Shown here in pieces: positions 34,221 to 42,407 of a stretch of DNA of 64,000 nt. The position numbers were made by a program, and so were the translations under genes. Under the pieces are notes generated by a model. It saw only the letters and a program-made list of their open reading frames with translations. It searched no databases and was not told the origin of the DNA. Origin of the DNA: JBBDIP01 sp050260675 (GTDB lineage: Bacteria > Bacillota > Sulfobacillia > Fermentithermobacillales > Fermentithermobacillaceae); contig JBLNCN010000005.1 of assembly GCA_050260675.1 (NCBI GenBank), forward strand, positions 1,116,001-1,180,000. The letters run 5' to 3'. The first letter of the stretch is position 1, and the number at the start of each line of letters is the position of its first letter.

Positions 34221-34453
34221 AATCGCAGCTACCGCTCTGACTTGGCCAGTCTCGCGAGCCGCTGAACCATAGGAAGCCGGATGTCATCTCACAACTGCTT
34301 CGCAGTTGCTGGGGACGCCGCAGAATCGCCGCTATCGCTCTGATTTTGCCAGTTACGCAAGTCGCCGAACAATAGGAAGCCGGATGTCATCTCACAACTG
34401 CTTCGCAGCTGCTGGCGACGCCGCAAAATCGCCGCTATCGCTCTGATTTTGCG
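34221..34453. repeat. Tandem structured repeat, 103-bp period, about 2.25 copies
   Basis: Unit 1 (34221-34323), unit 2 (34324-34426) and a partial third (34427-34453) repeat with a period of 103 bases. Each full unit contains TGTCATCTC, a hairpin (CAACTGC-TTC-GCAGTTG in unit 1) and TGGCGACGC-type sequence. A second hairpin of the form GCAAAATC, loop with CCGCTATCGCTCT, GATTTTGC spans the unit boundary. Unit 1 starts with a more degenerate copy. The same layout occurs at 49631-49730. The last copy runs into the 3' end of the ABC ATPase gene. Confidence 0.8.
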
Positions 34454-35180
34454 TCGGCATCGCATCCAGGATCGCCTTGGCATCCAGCCTGTCTTGCACC
34501 AGGACATCGGAAACAATGTAGCCGTCCTTGACAGACACGATCCGCTGAGCGTGGCGCGCGATGTCGGGGTCATGAGTCACCAGGATCATGGTGATCCCGC
34601 GCGTGTGAAGGCTCTGGAATATCGCCATGACTTCCTCGCCAGATCTGGAGTCGAGGTTTCCGGTAGGCTCGTCTGCCAGGATGATCTTCGGGTCGCCCGC
34701 TATCGCCCGGGCTATGGCTACCCTCTGCTGCTCGCCCCCTGACATCTCATTGGGCCGGTGGCGCATACGTTTGGCAAGCCCTACAGCCTCCAACGCGGCG
34801 GTTGCCCGTGTCCTGCGCTCCTTCAGGGGTATCCCCCTGTAGATGAGTGGAAGTTCAACGTTCGCCATGGCGTCGGTGCGCGCGAGAAGGTTGAACGTCT
34901 GGAATATGAAGCCGATGTTGCGGTTCCGGATCTCGGCCAGCTCGTTGTCGGATTTCTGGCTTACGTCCGAGCCTTCAAGAAAGTAGGATCCTGACGTGGG
35001 GCGGTCCAGGCATCCCAGGATGTTCATCAGAGTCGACTTCCCGGAACCGGATGGACCCATGATGGCGACGAGCTGCCCCACAGGCACTTCAAGGTCAACG
35101 CCCTTGAGGGCTTGCACTTTCACTTTCCCCATGCTGTACTCTTTGGTAAGCGCCGTGACTCTGATCGCTGGCTCGGCCAT
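34392..35180 (-). CDS. ABC transporter ATPase, LolD/MacB/FtsE type
   Basis: A 262-residue ATPase of the MacB/LolD group: Walker [11 protein letters not shown], the [16 protein letters not shown] segment, Q-loop [18 protein letters not shown], signature [14 protein letters not shown], Walker [13 protein letters not shown] and H-loop [13 protein letters not shown]. The ATG at 35180 has GGAGGG six bases upstream. Proteins of this type normally pair with FtsX-like permeases; none is adjacent, and the nearest pair is at 21128-23778. The last 20 or so residues ([16 protein letters not shown]) are encoded by the structured repeat and are probably not part of the native fold. It may be co-transcribed with the two exported-protein genes upstream. 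Confidence 0.9.
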   Translation of the reverse strand: MAEPAIRVTALTKEYSMGKVKVQALKGVDLEVPVGQLVAIMGPSGSGKSTLMNILGCLDRPTSGSYFLEGSDVSQKSDNELAEIRNRNIGFIFQTFNLLARTDAMANVELPLIYRGIPLKERRTRATAALEAVGLAKRMRHRPNEMSGGEQQRVAIARAIAGDPKIILADEPTGNLDSRSGEEVMAIFQSLHTRGITMILVTHDPDIARHAQRIVSVKDGYIVSDVLVQDRLDAKAILDAMPTQNQSDSGDFAASPAAAKQL

Positions 35181-35275
35181 CCGTATCCCTCCGGTCATCC
35201 GCATACACGCTCTTTGACGGAGCCCCTCGCGGTGGGGTTCCGCTCAGGGCTCCTGAACTCGCCACCAACCCCAAC

Positions 35276-37939
35276 TCAGCGCGTAACCCCGGTCGTCAGC
35301 ACCTCCACCGTGATCTCGGTCACGTAGGTGTTGGTCACAGTCAGGGTCTCGCCCGCAATGAAGTATCTCAGCCTCACTTTGGCGGCGCAAGACACCTGAA
35401 AGTCGCCGGAACGCTCCCACAGGACGCAGAACCTGGGACCAGGATCGTATTCCACCGAGACCACCTCGATACCCGCTTCGGGGTCCATCTTAAGTTCGGC
35501 CGAGTACACAGCCGGCTTGCCGGTCACCCACATGGCCGGGCCGTTGATCTCCAAGCTGGCGCTCAAGCGGGGGATGCTGCGGCACGTGAATGTCTTTTCC
35601 AGGTCGTCGCCGCCCACTGCGACATTCCAGACGTGCTCCAGCAGGGGATCGCCACGGTTGTCATAGGACTGGGCGTGGACGCGATAGGCGCCCTCTCTCG
35701 GAAAGACGTGGGAAAAGGTCATCTCAGGGTTTCCGTCTACCGTCTGAACGTGGCCGTCCCCGCAGTCGATGACCCACGACCCGTGGTATGTCTCCTTGGG
35801 CTCTTCGTGGGTTGTCCTCTTCGACCTGTTAATCACCCTGATCAGAGGGTAGCCTGACAGCGACGGGTCAATCGCCTCCACGCCCGCCTCCGCGCCTCTA
35901 GGCTCCGCAGGTGGGTGGATTGAGACAGGAGCGCCTGGGGGAGGCTGTCCGGCGCTCTGGCCCGGCGCTTCCCCGCCAACTCCGACTCCTGCGTCAGCGC
36001 GCACCTCGCTAAGGAAAGCCGACGTCACCGACCTCCCGCTTATCGGGTTCTGCGGACCGGATCGGGCCAACCTCAATCCGAGGAGCCCCGGCGACACGTC
36101 CATGGTGTAGGTGCCGCCGGACGGCATGTACCGCAGGGACGTGCAGGGTGACGTTCCACCGTCGTGGCCCTCAGTCCATGCCTGAAACTGCCATCCCGCC
36201 GGAGGGTCCGGCAGCGTGATAGTCGCAACTCCGCCGGTCTCCCCCACACTCACGTAGCTGGGTCCCCAACTCGAGGCGCGCACTCTGCCGCCATCGAATC
36301 CGTCGGGCGAGTGGGCTGCCGCACTCGCAGCTCCTCCCGGGCCCGCCGCATCGGCACCAAGAAGCGCGAATAGGTACGACTGCGCGTCCCTTTCTTGAAG
36401 CAACGCTGCACCGGACGGCGAGAACAGCCCGGTGAAGACCCTGTGACAGTCCCGTGGGCCGGAAGGCGCTATGGCGGAGTCGACCTCCAGCAGAAAATCG
36501 TTGGGCCCCAGTTGAGGCCAAATCAGATTCCATGGGCTAGCCAGTTTGGCCGCAATTGAAACGTACCTGGTCGACCGCTCCGAAGACAGCTCAAGCGACG
36601 CGGCGTTCAGCGCACCAAGGTACGTGTTGGCGGTCACCCGCTCGAACCTTTTTGCGGATGAAGTGCCGAGGTTCACGACCAAGTCCTCCTTGACCAACCG
36701 CCGGAGGAGAGGGGATGCGGAATCCTCTATGAACCCGGTCCGGCGAACCAGCACGTTGGCCAGCGCGTTTTGGAGTTCGGCTTTGACGGTCAGGAGTGCC
36801 TTGCCGGCATAGTACTGCAGCACGCGCACCCCGTAGTGAAGGAGGGCATCCTTCCACCCCGACGGCACATAGGGCTCCTTGACGAGCGACTCTACCACGT
36901 TGCCCTTGGACGCCTGCCTCATCACGTACTGATTCTTGGCCACTTCCATGGCCAACAGCTCGTAGTACGCGGCCGAAAGGTCCTTGCCGGGCGGCGGAAC
37001 GCTGTTCGACACCGAGGCCAATCCAGCCGGATACGCCGGAGACCCATCCGGCGGTAGAGTGCTCTTCATAACCGCGCTCTGCCAAAACTGCGGCATGGTC
37101 CGGCAGATCCAGCCCGCAAACGTCTCCTTGGGCGACTGGGCAGGCACGTAGGGTATCGCACTGAACCTTGCCGTAACGTACTTGGCGTAGAGAGGTTCGT
37201 ACACCTCCCGCACTCGCCGGGCAATCCACGCCGTCTCGTCGCTCCACTCCTGGTCTCGCGGATGGGCAAAGCTGCTGTAATCCGGAGGTTCTTCCGCTGA
37301 TCCCGGGGAGAACAGCGAGAGTATGCCTTCACCTAGAGGCAGATACCTCCAACTGCGGCTCTCCTTCTCGAATAGCGATTCGTGCCTTGCGACTTCGACA
37401 ATGGATTTCAGCACGCACGCCAGGAAGGAGCCGCGGTTTGGGGACGCTACCATAACAAGAGTGCCCACAGAAGGGCTGGGTATCATGCCGCCATCGATAG
37501 CGAGGCGCGCCACCAGGCCGGACACTCCGCACGCGATTACGTCTACCCTGCCGGAGGGAGACCTCTCCACGCAAGCGTTCACGAGCCTTGCGACCTGCTC
37601 CGCGCCTTCCCCTAAGTCGGAGAACAAGTCCACGCTCATTTCCGCCAACGACTCGCCGCGCACGTAGCCCTGCTTTTCGCAAGCACTAAGGAAGGCCTCG
37701 GGGACGCCGTCCCCGCCGCCGGGTTCAGCCAGGATGACCAGAGGAGCTGGCGGCACACGGGGAGCGCTTTCCGCCGCAAGGCCGTAACTTGCCGACGCGC
37801 CGACTTGCTGCCACAGTACCGCGGCCAGAACCACCGAAGCGAAGAGCCTCCGCAGCCAATCTCTCCTGGTACGCGATGACCTCAGCCGACCGCGCAGTTC
37901 CGGCAACGAGGCCGTGGAGCGGTGAAATGCTCCAATCAC
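35276..37939 (-). CDS. Exported alpha/beta-hydrolase-like protein with C-terminal PKD-like domain
   Basis: An 887-residue protein with a signal sequence containing RRDWLRRLFASVVLAAVLW. Residues about 65-250 resemble a lipase-type alpha/beta hydrolase (PLVILAEPGGG, VDVIACGVSGLVARLAIDGG, GTLVMVASPNRGSF). Aligned on LVAR, the usual GHSMGG elbow reads ACGVSG, so the nucleophile position holds G138; S140 sits two places later. Near the C-terminus WVIDCGDGHVQTVDGNPEMT and FPREGAYRVHAQSYDNRGD match a PKD domain. The GTG overlaps the preceding stop as GTGA, indicating coupling. The middle (250-600) is unassigned. An inactive hydrolase used for binding is possible. Confidence 0.65.
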   Translation of the reverse strand: MIGAFHRSTASLPELRGRLRSSRTRRDWLRRLFASVVLAAVLWQQVGASASYGLAAESAPRVPPAPLVILAEPGGGDGVPEAFLSACEKQGYVRGESLAEMSVDLFSDLGEGAEQVARLVNACVERSPSGRVDVIACGVSGLVARLAIDGGMIPSPSVGTLVMVASPNRGSFLACVLKSIVEVARHESLFEKESRSWRYLPLGEGILSLFSPGSAEEPPDYSSFAHPRDQEWSDETAWIARRVREVYEPLYAKYVTARFSAIPYVPAQSPKETFAGWICRTMPQFWQSAVMKSTLPPDGSPAYPAGLASVSNSVPPPGKDLSAAYYELLAMEVAKNQYVMRQASKGNVVESLVKEPYVPSGWKDALLHYGVRVLQYYAGKALLTVKAELQNALANVLVRRTGFIEDSASPLLRRLVKEDLVVNLGTSSAKRFERVTANTYLGALNAASLELSSERSTRYVSIAAKLASPWNLIWPQLGPNDFLLEVDSAIAPSGPRDCHRVFTGLFSPSGAALLQERDAQSYLFALLGADAAGPGGAASAAAHSPDGFDGGRVRASSWGPSYVSVGETGGVATITLPDPPAGWQFQAWTEGHDGGTSPCTSLRYMPSGGTYTMDVSPGLLGLRLARSGPQNPISGRSVTSAFLSEVRADAGVGVGGEAPGQSAGQPPPGAPVSIHPPAEPRGAEAGVEAIDPSLSGYPLIRVINRSKRTTHEEPKETYHGSWVIDCGDGHVQTVDGNPEMTFSHVFPREGAYRVHAQSYDNRGDPLLEHVWNVAVGGDDLEKTFTCRSIPRLSASLEINGPAMWVTGKPAVYSAELKMDPEAGIEVVSVEYDPGPRFCVLWERSGDFQVSCAAKVRLRYFIAGETLTVTNTYVTEITVEVLTTGVTR

Positions 37940-38610
37940 GGCGCCACCCCCGCAATCACTCCGCTCTTGGGCCAGAGTCCCCGGTTCGCCACAGCGAGAC
38001 GGGTTGTCGGGCAGCCCTCTTCCAGGTAGGTGCGAAACTCGCTCTCCCAATTGGCGGGGTCAATGGGTTTGGGGCCTTCAGGAGTGAGCGCCAGGAGCTC
38101 GGCCCAGGACTCGCCCGGACCCAAGGTCACACGCCTGCCGCCGTACCAGAACCGCACTGTACCGTCGGAGTAGGTCTTTTCAATCACCAGGTCTCCCGCG
38201 AGCACTCGAGCCCTGTTGTTCACGAGCTCAACGGGCTCGCCGTCGAGGTTGCCGGTCACGTAGGACAGGGGCCGGTCAAGGTCCAGCACAGCCCTTCCCG
38301 TCCTGGAGAAACGCACTGAATCCGCTATCTCGATGCCCTGCGACGACGCCGTATAGTGCAGGCACATGCTGACCCCCAGAAGGGCCGGCCTTTCATCCAG
38401 GATGAGCGACCTGTCGCCGGCGTCGAGAAACGACCCGGGCATCCTCTCCGAGAGTAGAGGCCAGGACGTCATGGCCGAGGTCGATGATTCCTCAACGGTG
38501 ACCATGACGTAGCAGTCCCGGAACCGCCACACGTGAACGGCCGCCAGGACCAGTGCAACAGCCGCCGCTGCCAGGGCTGCGGCGACGGCTACACGAACGC
38601 GCCCTTTCAT
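37936..38610 (-). CDS. Membrane-anchored exported protein of unknown function
   Basis: A 224-residue protein that I do not recognise. One N-terminal helix (VAVAAALAAAAVALVLAAVHV) is followed by an extracytoplasmic part rich in beta-strand-like segments (CYVMVTVEESSTSAM, LVIEKTYSDGTVRFWYGGRR, VTLGPGESWAELLAL). GGAGTGGAATGT precedes the ATG at 38610; an in-frame start 18 codons upstream lacks support. Its stop overlaps the start of the hydrolase-like gene (GTGA), so the two are probably made in equal amounts and act together. Confidence 0.7.
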   Translation of the reverse strand: MKGRVRVAVAAALAAAAVALVLAAVHVWRFRDCYVMVTVEESSTSAMTSWPLLSERMPGSFLDAGDRSLILDERPALLGVSMCLHYTASSQGIEIADSVRFSRTGRAVLDLDRPLSYVTGNLDGEPVELVNNRARVLAGDLVIEKTYSDGTVRFWYGGRRVTLGPGESWAELLALTPEGPKPIDPANWESEFRTYLEEGCPTTRLAVANRGLWPKSGVIAGVAP

Positions 38611-38840
38611 ACATTCCACTCCTTCCCGTAACCTGGAAGGACTCCCGCGGGCGCGCCAAGGCAAAAGAAAACCCCGGCGCTCCGCAGCGGAAGCCGCGAA
38701 AGTGTCACCGGGTCCTTTGCATTCTCATGATACCACTCAATCCCACAATATGGAAGCTGCGGTCGAGCTTAAGTCAACTCCAAGCAGGAATCCGCGCGTG
38801 CCTCAGGAATTCCACGTTGGTATCTCATTTAGAAGCATCT

Positions 38841-38852
38841 CACTCATGAGTG
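38841..38852. promoter_or_regulatory. 12-bp palindrome upstream of the methylase promoter
   Basis: CACTCATGAGTG is a perfect palindrome nine bases ahead of the -35 box of the methylase gene. Together with the palindrome in the promoter spacer it may be a binding site for autoregulation. The rest of the 38611-38840 gap holds no gene; its lower GC than the surroundings fits acquired DNA. Confidence 0.45.
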
Positions 38853-38860
38853 TCTCTTGA

Positions 38861-38890
38861 TTGACAGGAAGCGAACGGCCGTTCTATACT
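38861..38890 (+). promoter_or_regulatory. Strong sigma-A promoter of the methylase gene, with a palindrome in the spacer
   Basis: TTGACA (38861-38866, full consensus) and TATACT (38885-38890, 5 of 6) are separated by 18 bases. The last 12 bases of the spacer, GAACGGCCGTTC (38873-38884), form a perfect palindrome with CGGCCG at its centre. A repressor bound here would block RNA polymerase. The methylase ATG is 32 bases downstream of the -10 box. Confidence 0.75.
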
Positions 38891-38921
38891 AGGCGTGCAT
38901 TGTCAGGAGGGGATCATAGGC

Positions 38922-39836
38922 ATGGCGCTAGCTCATCTCAATGGCGTGCAGCAAGGGGCTAGAGAGGCTGCCCGCAACCCTTCAGCTGCGGCACCACGCT
39001 GCCTATACGCCGTCAATCCGGCTACCGTGCCTCAGAGGAGTCCGTTCAGGTACCCGGGTGGCAAAACTTGGTTCATCCCCTTCGTCCGGCAATGGCTCCG
39101 TTCTATTTCCTGCCCTGGACTCCAGATCGTCGAACCGTTTGCGGGAGGCGCCATAGTCGGATTGACAGCCGCATTTGAGAGTCTTGTCTCGAGGGTAACC
39201 CTTGTTGAGCTCGATCCCAATGTTGCTGCAGTTTGGATGACGATCCTCAATGGTGGGGGCTCCAGACTAGCAGAAAGGTACGCATCCTTCGAACCAAACG
39301 CTGAGTCAGTACACGCTGTCCTTTCGGCCATACCTCACAGCACAGAGGAGCGAGCTTTTCACACTCTCCTGAGGAACCGCACAAGTCGCGGGGGGATCAT
39401 GGCGCCGGGTTCTGGCCTCATAAAGCGAGGGGAGAACGGCAAAGGCCTGTCTTCCCGATGGTACCCCGAGACAATTCGTAGACGGATTCTGGACATCGTG
39501 GGGCTCAGAGATAGGATCGGGTTTATCCAGGGTGATGGACTGGCGGTGATGAAGGCGCAGTCCTCGAACCCATCCATAGCGTGGTTCATCGATCCACCCT
39601 ACACGGTAGCAGGAAAGCGCCTCTATGCCTACTCGGAAGTTGATCACGCAGAACTATTCCGCATCGCAGGCGGTCTAGCGGGGGATTTCGTAATCACTTA
39701 TGACGCAAGTCCTGAGATCGAATCGCTCGCAGAAGGAAGCGGCTTCCAATCTCGCAGAGTAATGATGAAAACCACTCATCATGACCAGAAGTATGAGCTT
39801 ATCATTGGAAGGAACCTGGAGTGGCTGGACACTTAG
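38922..39836 (+). CDS. D12-class N6-adenine DNA methyltransferase (Dam-like)
   Basis: A 304-residue methylase. The SAM-binding motif is SPFRYPGGKTWFIPFVRQWL, followed by EPFAGGAIVGL and VTLVELDPNVAAVW, and the catalytic DPPY motif appears in SIAWFIDPPYTVAGKRLYAY. The motif order is that of Dam/D12 (alpha) methylases. It methylates adenine in a short target and would protect the host from the nuclease encoded convergently two bases after its stop. The ATG has AGGAGGGG nine bases upstream. Codon choice (AGA, AGC, CTC) and lower GC differ from neighbouring genes, consistent with transfer. The recognition sequence cannot be read from the protein. Confidence 0.9.
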   Translation: MALAHLNGVQQGAREAARNPSAAAPRCLYAVNPATVPQRSPFRYPGGKTWFIPFVRQWLRSISCPGLQIVEPFAGGAIVGLTAAFESLVSRVTLVELDPNVAAVWMTILNGGGSRLAERYASFEPNAESVHAVLSAIPHSTEERAFHTLLRNRTSRGGIMAPGSGLIKRGENGKGLSSRWYPETIRRRILDIVGLRDRIGFIQGDGLAVMKAQSSNPSIAWFIDPPYTVAGKRLYAYSEVDHAELFRIAGGLAGDFVITYDASPEIESLAEGSGFQSRRVMMKTTHHDQKYELIIGRNLEWLDT

Positions 39837-39838
39837 TG

Positions 39839-40807
39839 CTAGCCGCTACCGATCTTGGCCCTGATGAAACCTTCAAATGCTGCTAGACTTACAGGCTCAC
39901 CGGCTGTAAGGCCTTCTATGGCGTCCTCGAGGGTAGTTGGAACGACACCGTAGCGCGTGAGTCTCGGCACCCCGTCAGCCTCATCATATCCTACAACAAA
40001 CCAGACAATGTCGCAGTTCGAGATATCCTTGACTCGGCGCATCCGCCCGAGGGACCCCCAAAACCACTGATCAACCACGACAGCCGTTTTCCTTCCCCAT
40101 CTACGCAGCGAAGGGACCTTTATCTGCAGCTGTGGCATGAGTCTCTTCGGTCCGGAGCTGCGATAGTCAGGCCGGCGACGACCTGCAGGGAACGGCAGAT
40201 CATCACCAGGTGCCGAAGCGATGGCGTGGAATTCCTTGGCCATCGTGTCTCCAGAGAAGTACACTGCCTGCATCTCAAGGGCACACCAGGACGTCGGTGA
40301 GTCAGGGTGAACTAGGACGTAATCCACTGAGCCAACTCCGCTTCCCGCAATGGCGTCGTCAGCGTAGACAGCTCTCCCTCGGACTCCAGCATCTCCCCCG
40401 AACATGCTCTCCCCCTCAGTCTCGACCGGCTTGAGGTATGGGACTTCGCGGAGCAAGATAGGATTCGGGCATCCAAGAAGGACCTGCCCCACCCACTCGA
40501 ATATCACGCCTCTCTCCAAGAAACGGTTAGGACAGGTCGTCCGCAACATTCCAACCGGCCCCTGAACTGGCACTGTACGACCCGAGGAGTCGTCCACCTG
40601 ATACAGTCGAAGAGTGCAGACTCCACCCGACTTACTGCATGCTCGAGGTTCGTCATCCGCGCCTCGAAACGGGCAGACGGGCTTTCCTCTATCCGTGCGC
40701 TGTTTCTCAAGAGCCTTTCGCTCGGCTCCGGTCAGAAGTGGAAGCGACCTGCCATACCACTCCCCGATTCCAAATCTAACCTCTTTCTGACTCCTATGCG
40801 AACTCAC
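39839..40807 (-). CDS. Type II restriction endonuclease, NotI-like family
   Basis: A 322-residue protein convergent with the methylase gene. Features I associate with NotI are the opening RFGIGEWYGRSLPLLTGAER, four early cysteines able to hold an iron (C45 in CPF, C57 and C64 in ACSKSGGVC, C92 in TTCPNRF) and a PD-(D/E)XK-type core with D162 in GSVDYVLVHPD and E178/Q180 in CALEMQAVYFSG, where Gln replaces the usual Lys. The GTG start has GAGGTG nearby. The gene begins ten bases after the stop of the glycerate kinase gene on the same strand, so it could be read from that transcript. NotI itself is paired with a cytosine methylase, so the recognition site here probably differs. Confidence 0.72.
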   Translation of the reverse strand: MSSHRSQKEVRFGIGEWYGRSLPLLTGAERKALEKQRTDRGKPVCPFRGADDEPRACSKSGGVCTLRLYQVDDSSGRTVPVQGPVGMLRTTCPNRFLERGVIFEWVGQVLLGCPNPILLREVPYLKPVETEGESMFGGDAGVRGRAVYADDAIAGSGVGSVDYVLVHPDSPTSWCALEMQAVYFSGDTMAKEFHAIASAPGDDLPFPAGRRRPDYRSSGPKRLMPQLQIKVPSLRRWGRKTAVVVDQWFWGSLGRMRRVKDISNCDIVWFVVGYDEADGVPRLTRYGVVPTTLEDAIEGLTAGEPVSLAAFEGFIRAKIGSG

Positions 40808-40817
40808 GCTTCACACC

Positions 40818-42404
40818 TCACTCACATAAGAGGCTCGTAACCAGCGCATCCAATGCTCGTTCGACTAACAGACGAGTGCTGGAGTATGTCTTAAGCTTCG
40901 GCAGGTCGCGCACCTTGACCCATCTCGCGTCCAGGGTTTCGCCGGGTTGGGGAGTCAAGCCGCCTCCGGTTGCTTCCATGAGGAAAAAGTGGACGGTCTT
41001 CTGGACAGGGCCGCCCCCGTCACGCCCGGGGTGCCGGTAACGGATCGAGCCGATGTCCCGAAGGATCGAGGCCCGGATGCCGGTCTCCTCGAATACCTCG
41101 CGGACAGTGGCCTGCTCCCTGGTTTCGCCCGGGTCGATGTGGCCTTTTGGTGGAGCGGCAAACCCGTAGCGGTCGAATATGAGGAGCACCTCAGCTTCAG
41201 ACAGGGCGCAGTCGCCGGCGGCCCTCACCACGATGCCTCCCGCCCCCTCATCCGTGCAGACGGGGTACGAGAGGGCAAAGACCCTGGCCAGGCGCCCGAT
41301 CTGTTCAGCGCAGAACCGCAAGTTCTCACCGGCCCTGCTCATTGCCTCGCTCACCGATTCCGGCCGCAGCATCGACGAGAAAAGAGCTGCGAACTCGGGC
41401 GGATAGCCCTGGACAACATCCTCACCCAACCCGCCGCCTATAACCAGCGCCGGCACGCCTCTCTCAGCGGCGGCCCGCGCAACGGCGTAGGGCACCTTTC
41501 CCTTAGCGGTCTGGAAGTCGACCCGTCCCTCGCCGGTGATGACCAGGTCCGCCCCGTCCATCTCTTCGAGAAGGCCTGTCTCCTCCATCACCAGCTCCGC
41601 ACCGCTGACGATCCTGGCGCCAAAGAACGCCCAGAGCGCGCCTCCGAGAGAGCCTCCTGCCCCTGACCCTGCAACACCCGTGGGATCGCGGCCCAGGTCA
41701 CGGGCAATGACGCGCGCGTACTCACCCATGTGGCGGTCTACTTCCAAAACCTCTTCGGGGTTAAGCCCCTTCTGGGGCCCATACACGGCGGTGGACCCGT
41801 CGGGCCCCGTCATGGGGTTCACGACGTCGCAGGCTGCGACCACCTCAATGCCCCTAAAACGCTCTGGGATAGAGCCCAGGGAGACGCTGGCAACGGATGC
41901 AAGACCCGCGAGGCCCGGCCCCACCTGCCGTCCATCCCTGTCCAGCACAAACCCTCCCGCGGCCTGGATAGCTCCAATGCCGCCATCGTTCATGGCGGTG
42001 CCGCCGATGCCGACGATGATCCGCCTCACACCATGCTCAGAAGCCCAAAGTATGAGTTCGCCGACTCCCGTGCTTCGGGCCGTGCGGATGTCCCGCTTCT
42101 CGGGCGGCACCAGCGCGAGCCCCGACGCCTTGGCGCTCTCGATGACGGCGGTCTTCCCGAAATCCAGGATTCCGACCTCGGCCAAAACAGTGTCTCCGTT
42201 GGGTCCTGTCGCAGGCACAGTGACGGTGCGTCCGCCGAGAGCGTCAGTGAGCACGGCCGCAGTGCCGTCTCCCCCGTCGGCTACCGGCATTTGGACGACG
42301 TCGGCCTCCCGGTATCCTTCCTTGAAACCAAGAGCTACTTGGGAAGTAGCCTCCTTGGACGTGAGGCTGCCTTTGAAGGCGTTCATTGCGACGACTATCT
42401 TCAT
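40818..42404 (-). CDS. Glycerate kinase fused to a Nudix hydrolase
   Basis: A 528-residue fusion. Residues 1-378 are a complete glycerate kinase of the GlxK/GarK type (VVAMNAFKGSLTSKEA, MPVADGGDGT, IVGIGGTAMNDGG, GSGAGGSLGGALWAFFGA, VITGEGRVDFQTAKGKVP), which phosphorylates glycerate with ATP. Residues 380-528 are a Nudix domain whose box GHIDPGETREQATVREVFEE runs on into TGI (421-443, GX5EX7REVxEEXG complete), followed by the family-typical YWRVKDLP-like region ARWVKVRDLPKL. The reading frame is continuous across the join. The dipeptidase gene lies three bases upstream of its start. The Nudix part may clean up a nucleotide or regulate the kinase; both are inference. Confidence 0.92.
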   Translation of the reverse strand: MKIVVAMNAFKGSLTSKEATSQVALGFKEGYREADVVQMPVADGGDGTAAVLTDALGGRTVTVPATGPNGDTVLAEVGILDFGKTAVIESAKASGLALVPPEKRDIRTARSTGVGELILWASEHGVRRIIVGIGGTAMNDGGIGAIQAAGGFVLDRDGRQVGPGLAGLASVASVSLGSIPERFRGIEVVAACDVVNPMTGPDGSTAVYGPQKGLNPEEVLEVDRHMGEYARVIARDLGRDPTGVAGSGAGGSLGGALWAFFGARIVSGAELVMEETGLLEEMDGADLVITGEGRVDFQTAKGKVPYAVARAAAERGVPALVIGGGLGEDVVQGYPPEFAALFSSMLRPESVSEAMSRAGENLRFCAEQIGRLARVFALSYPVCTDEGAGGIVVRAAGDCALSEAEVLLIFDRYGFAAPPKGHIDPGETREQATVREVFEETGIRASILRDIGSIRYRHPGRDGGGPVQKTVHFFLMEATGGGLTPQPGETLDARWVKVRDLPKLKTYSSTRLLVERALDALVTSLLCE

Positions 42405-42407
42405 GTC

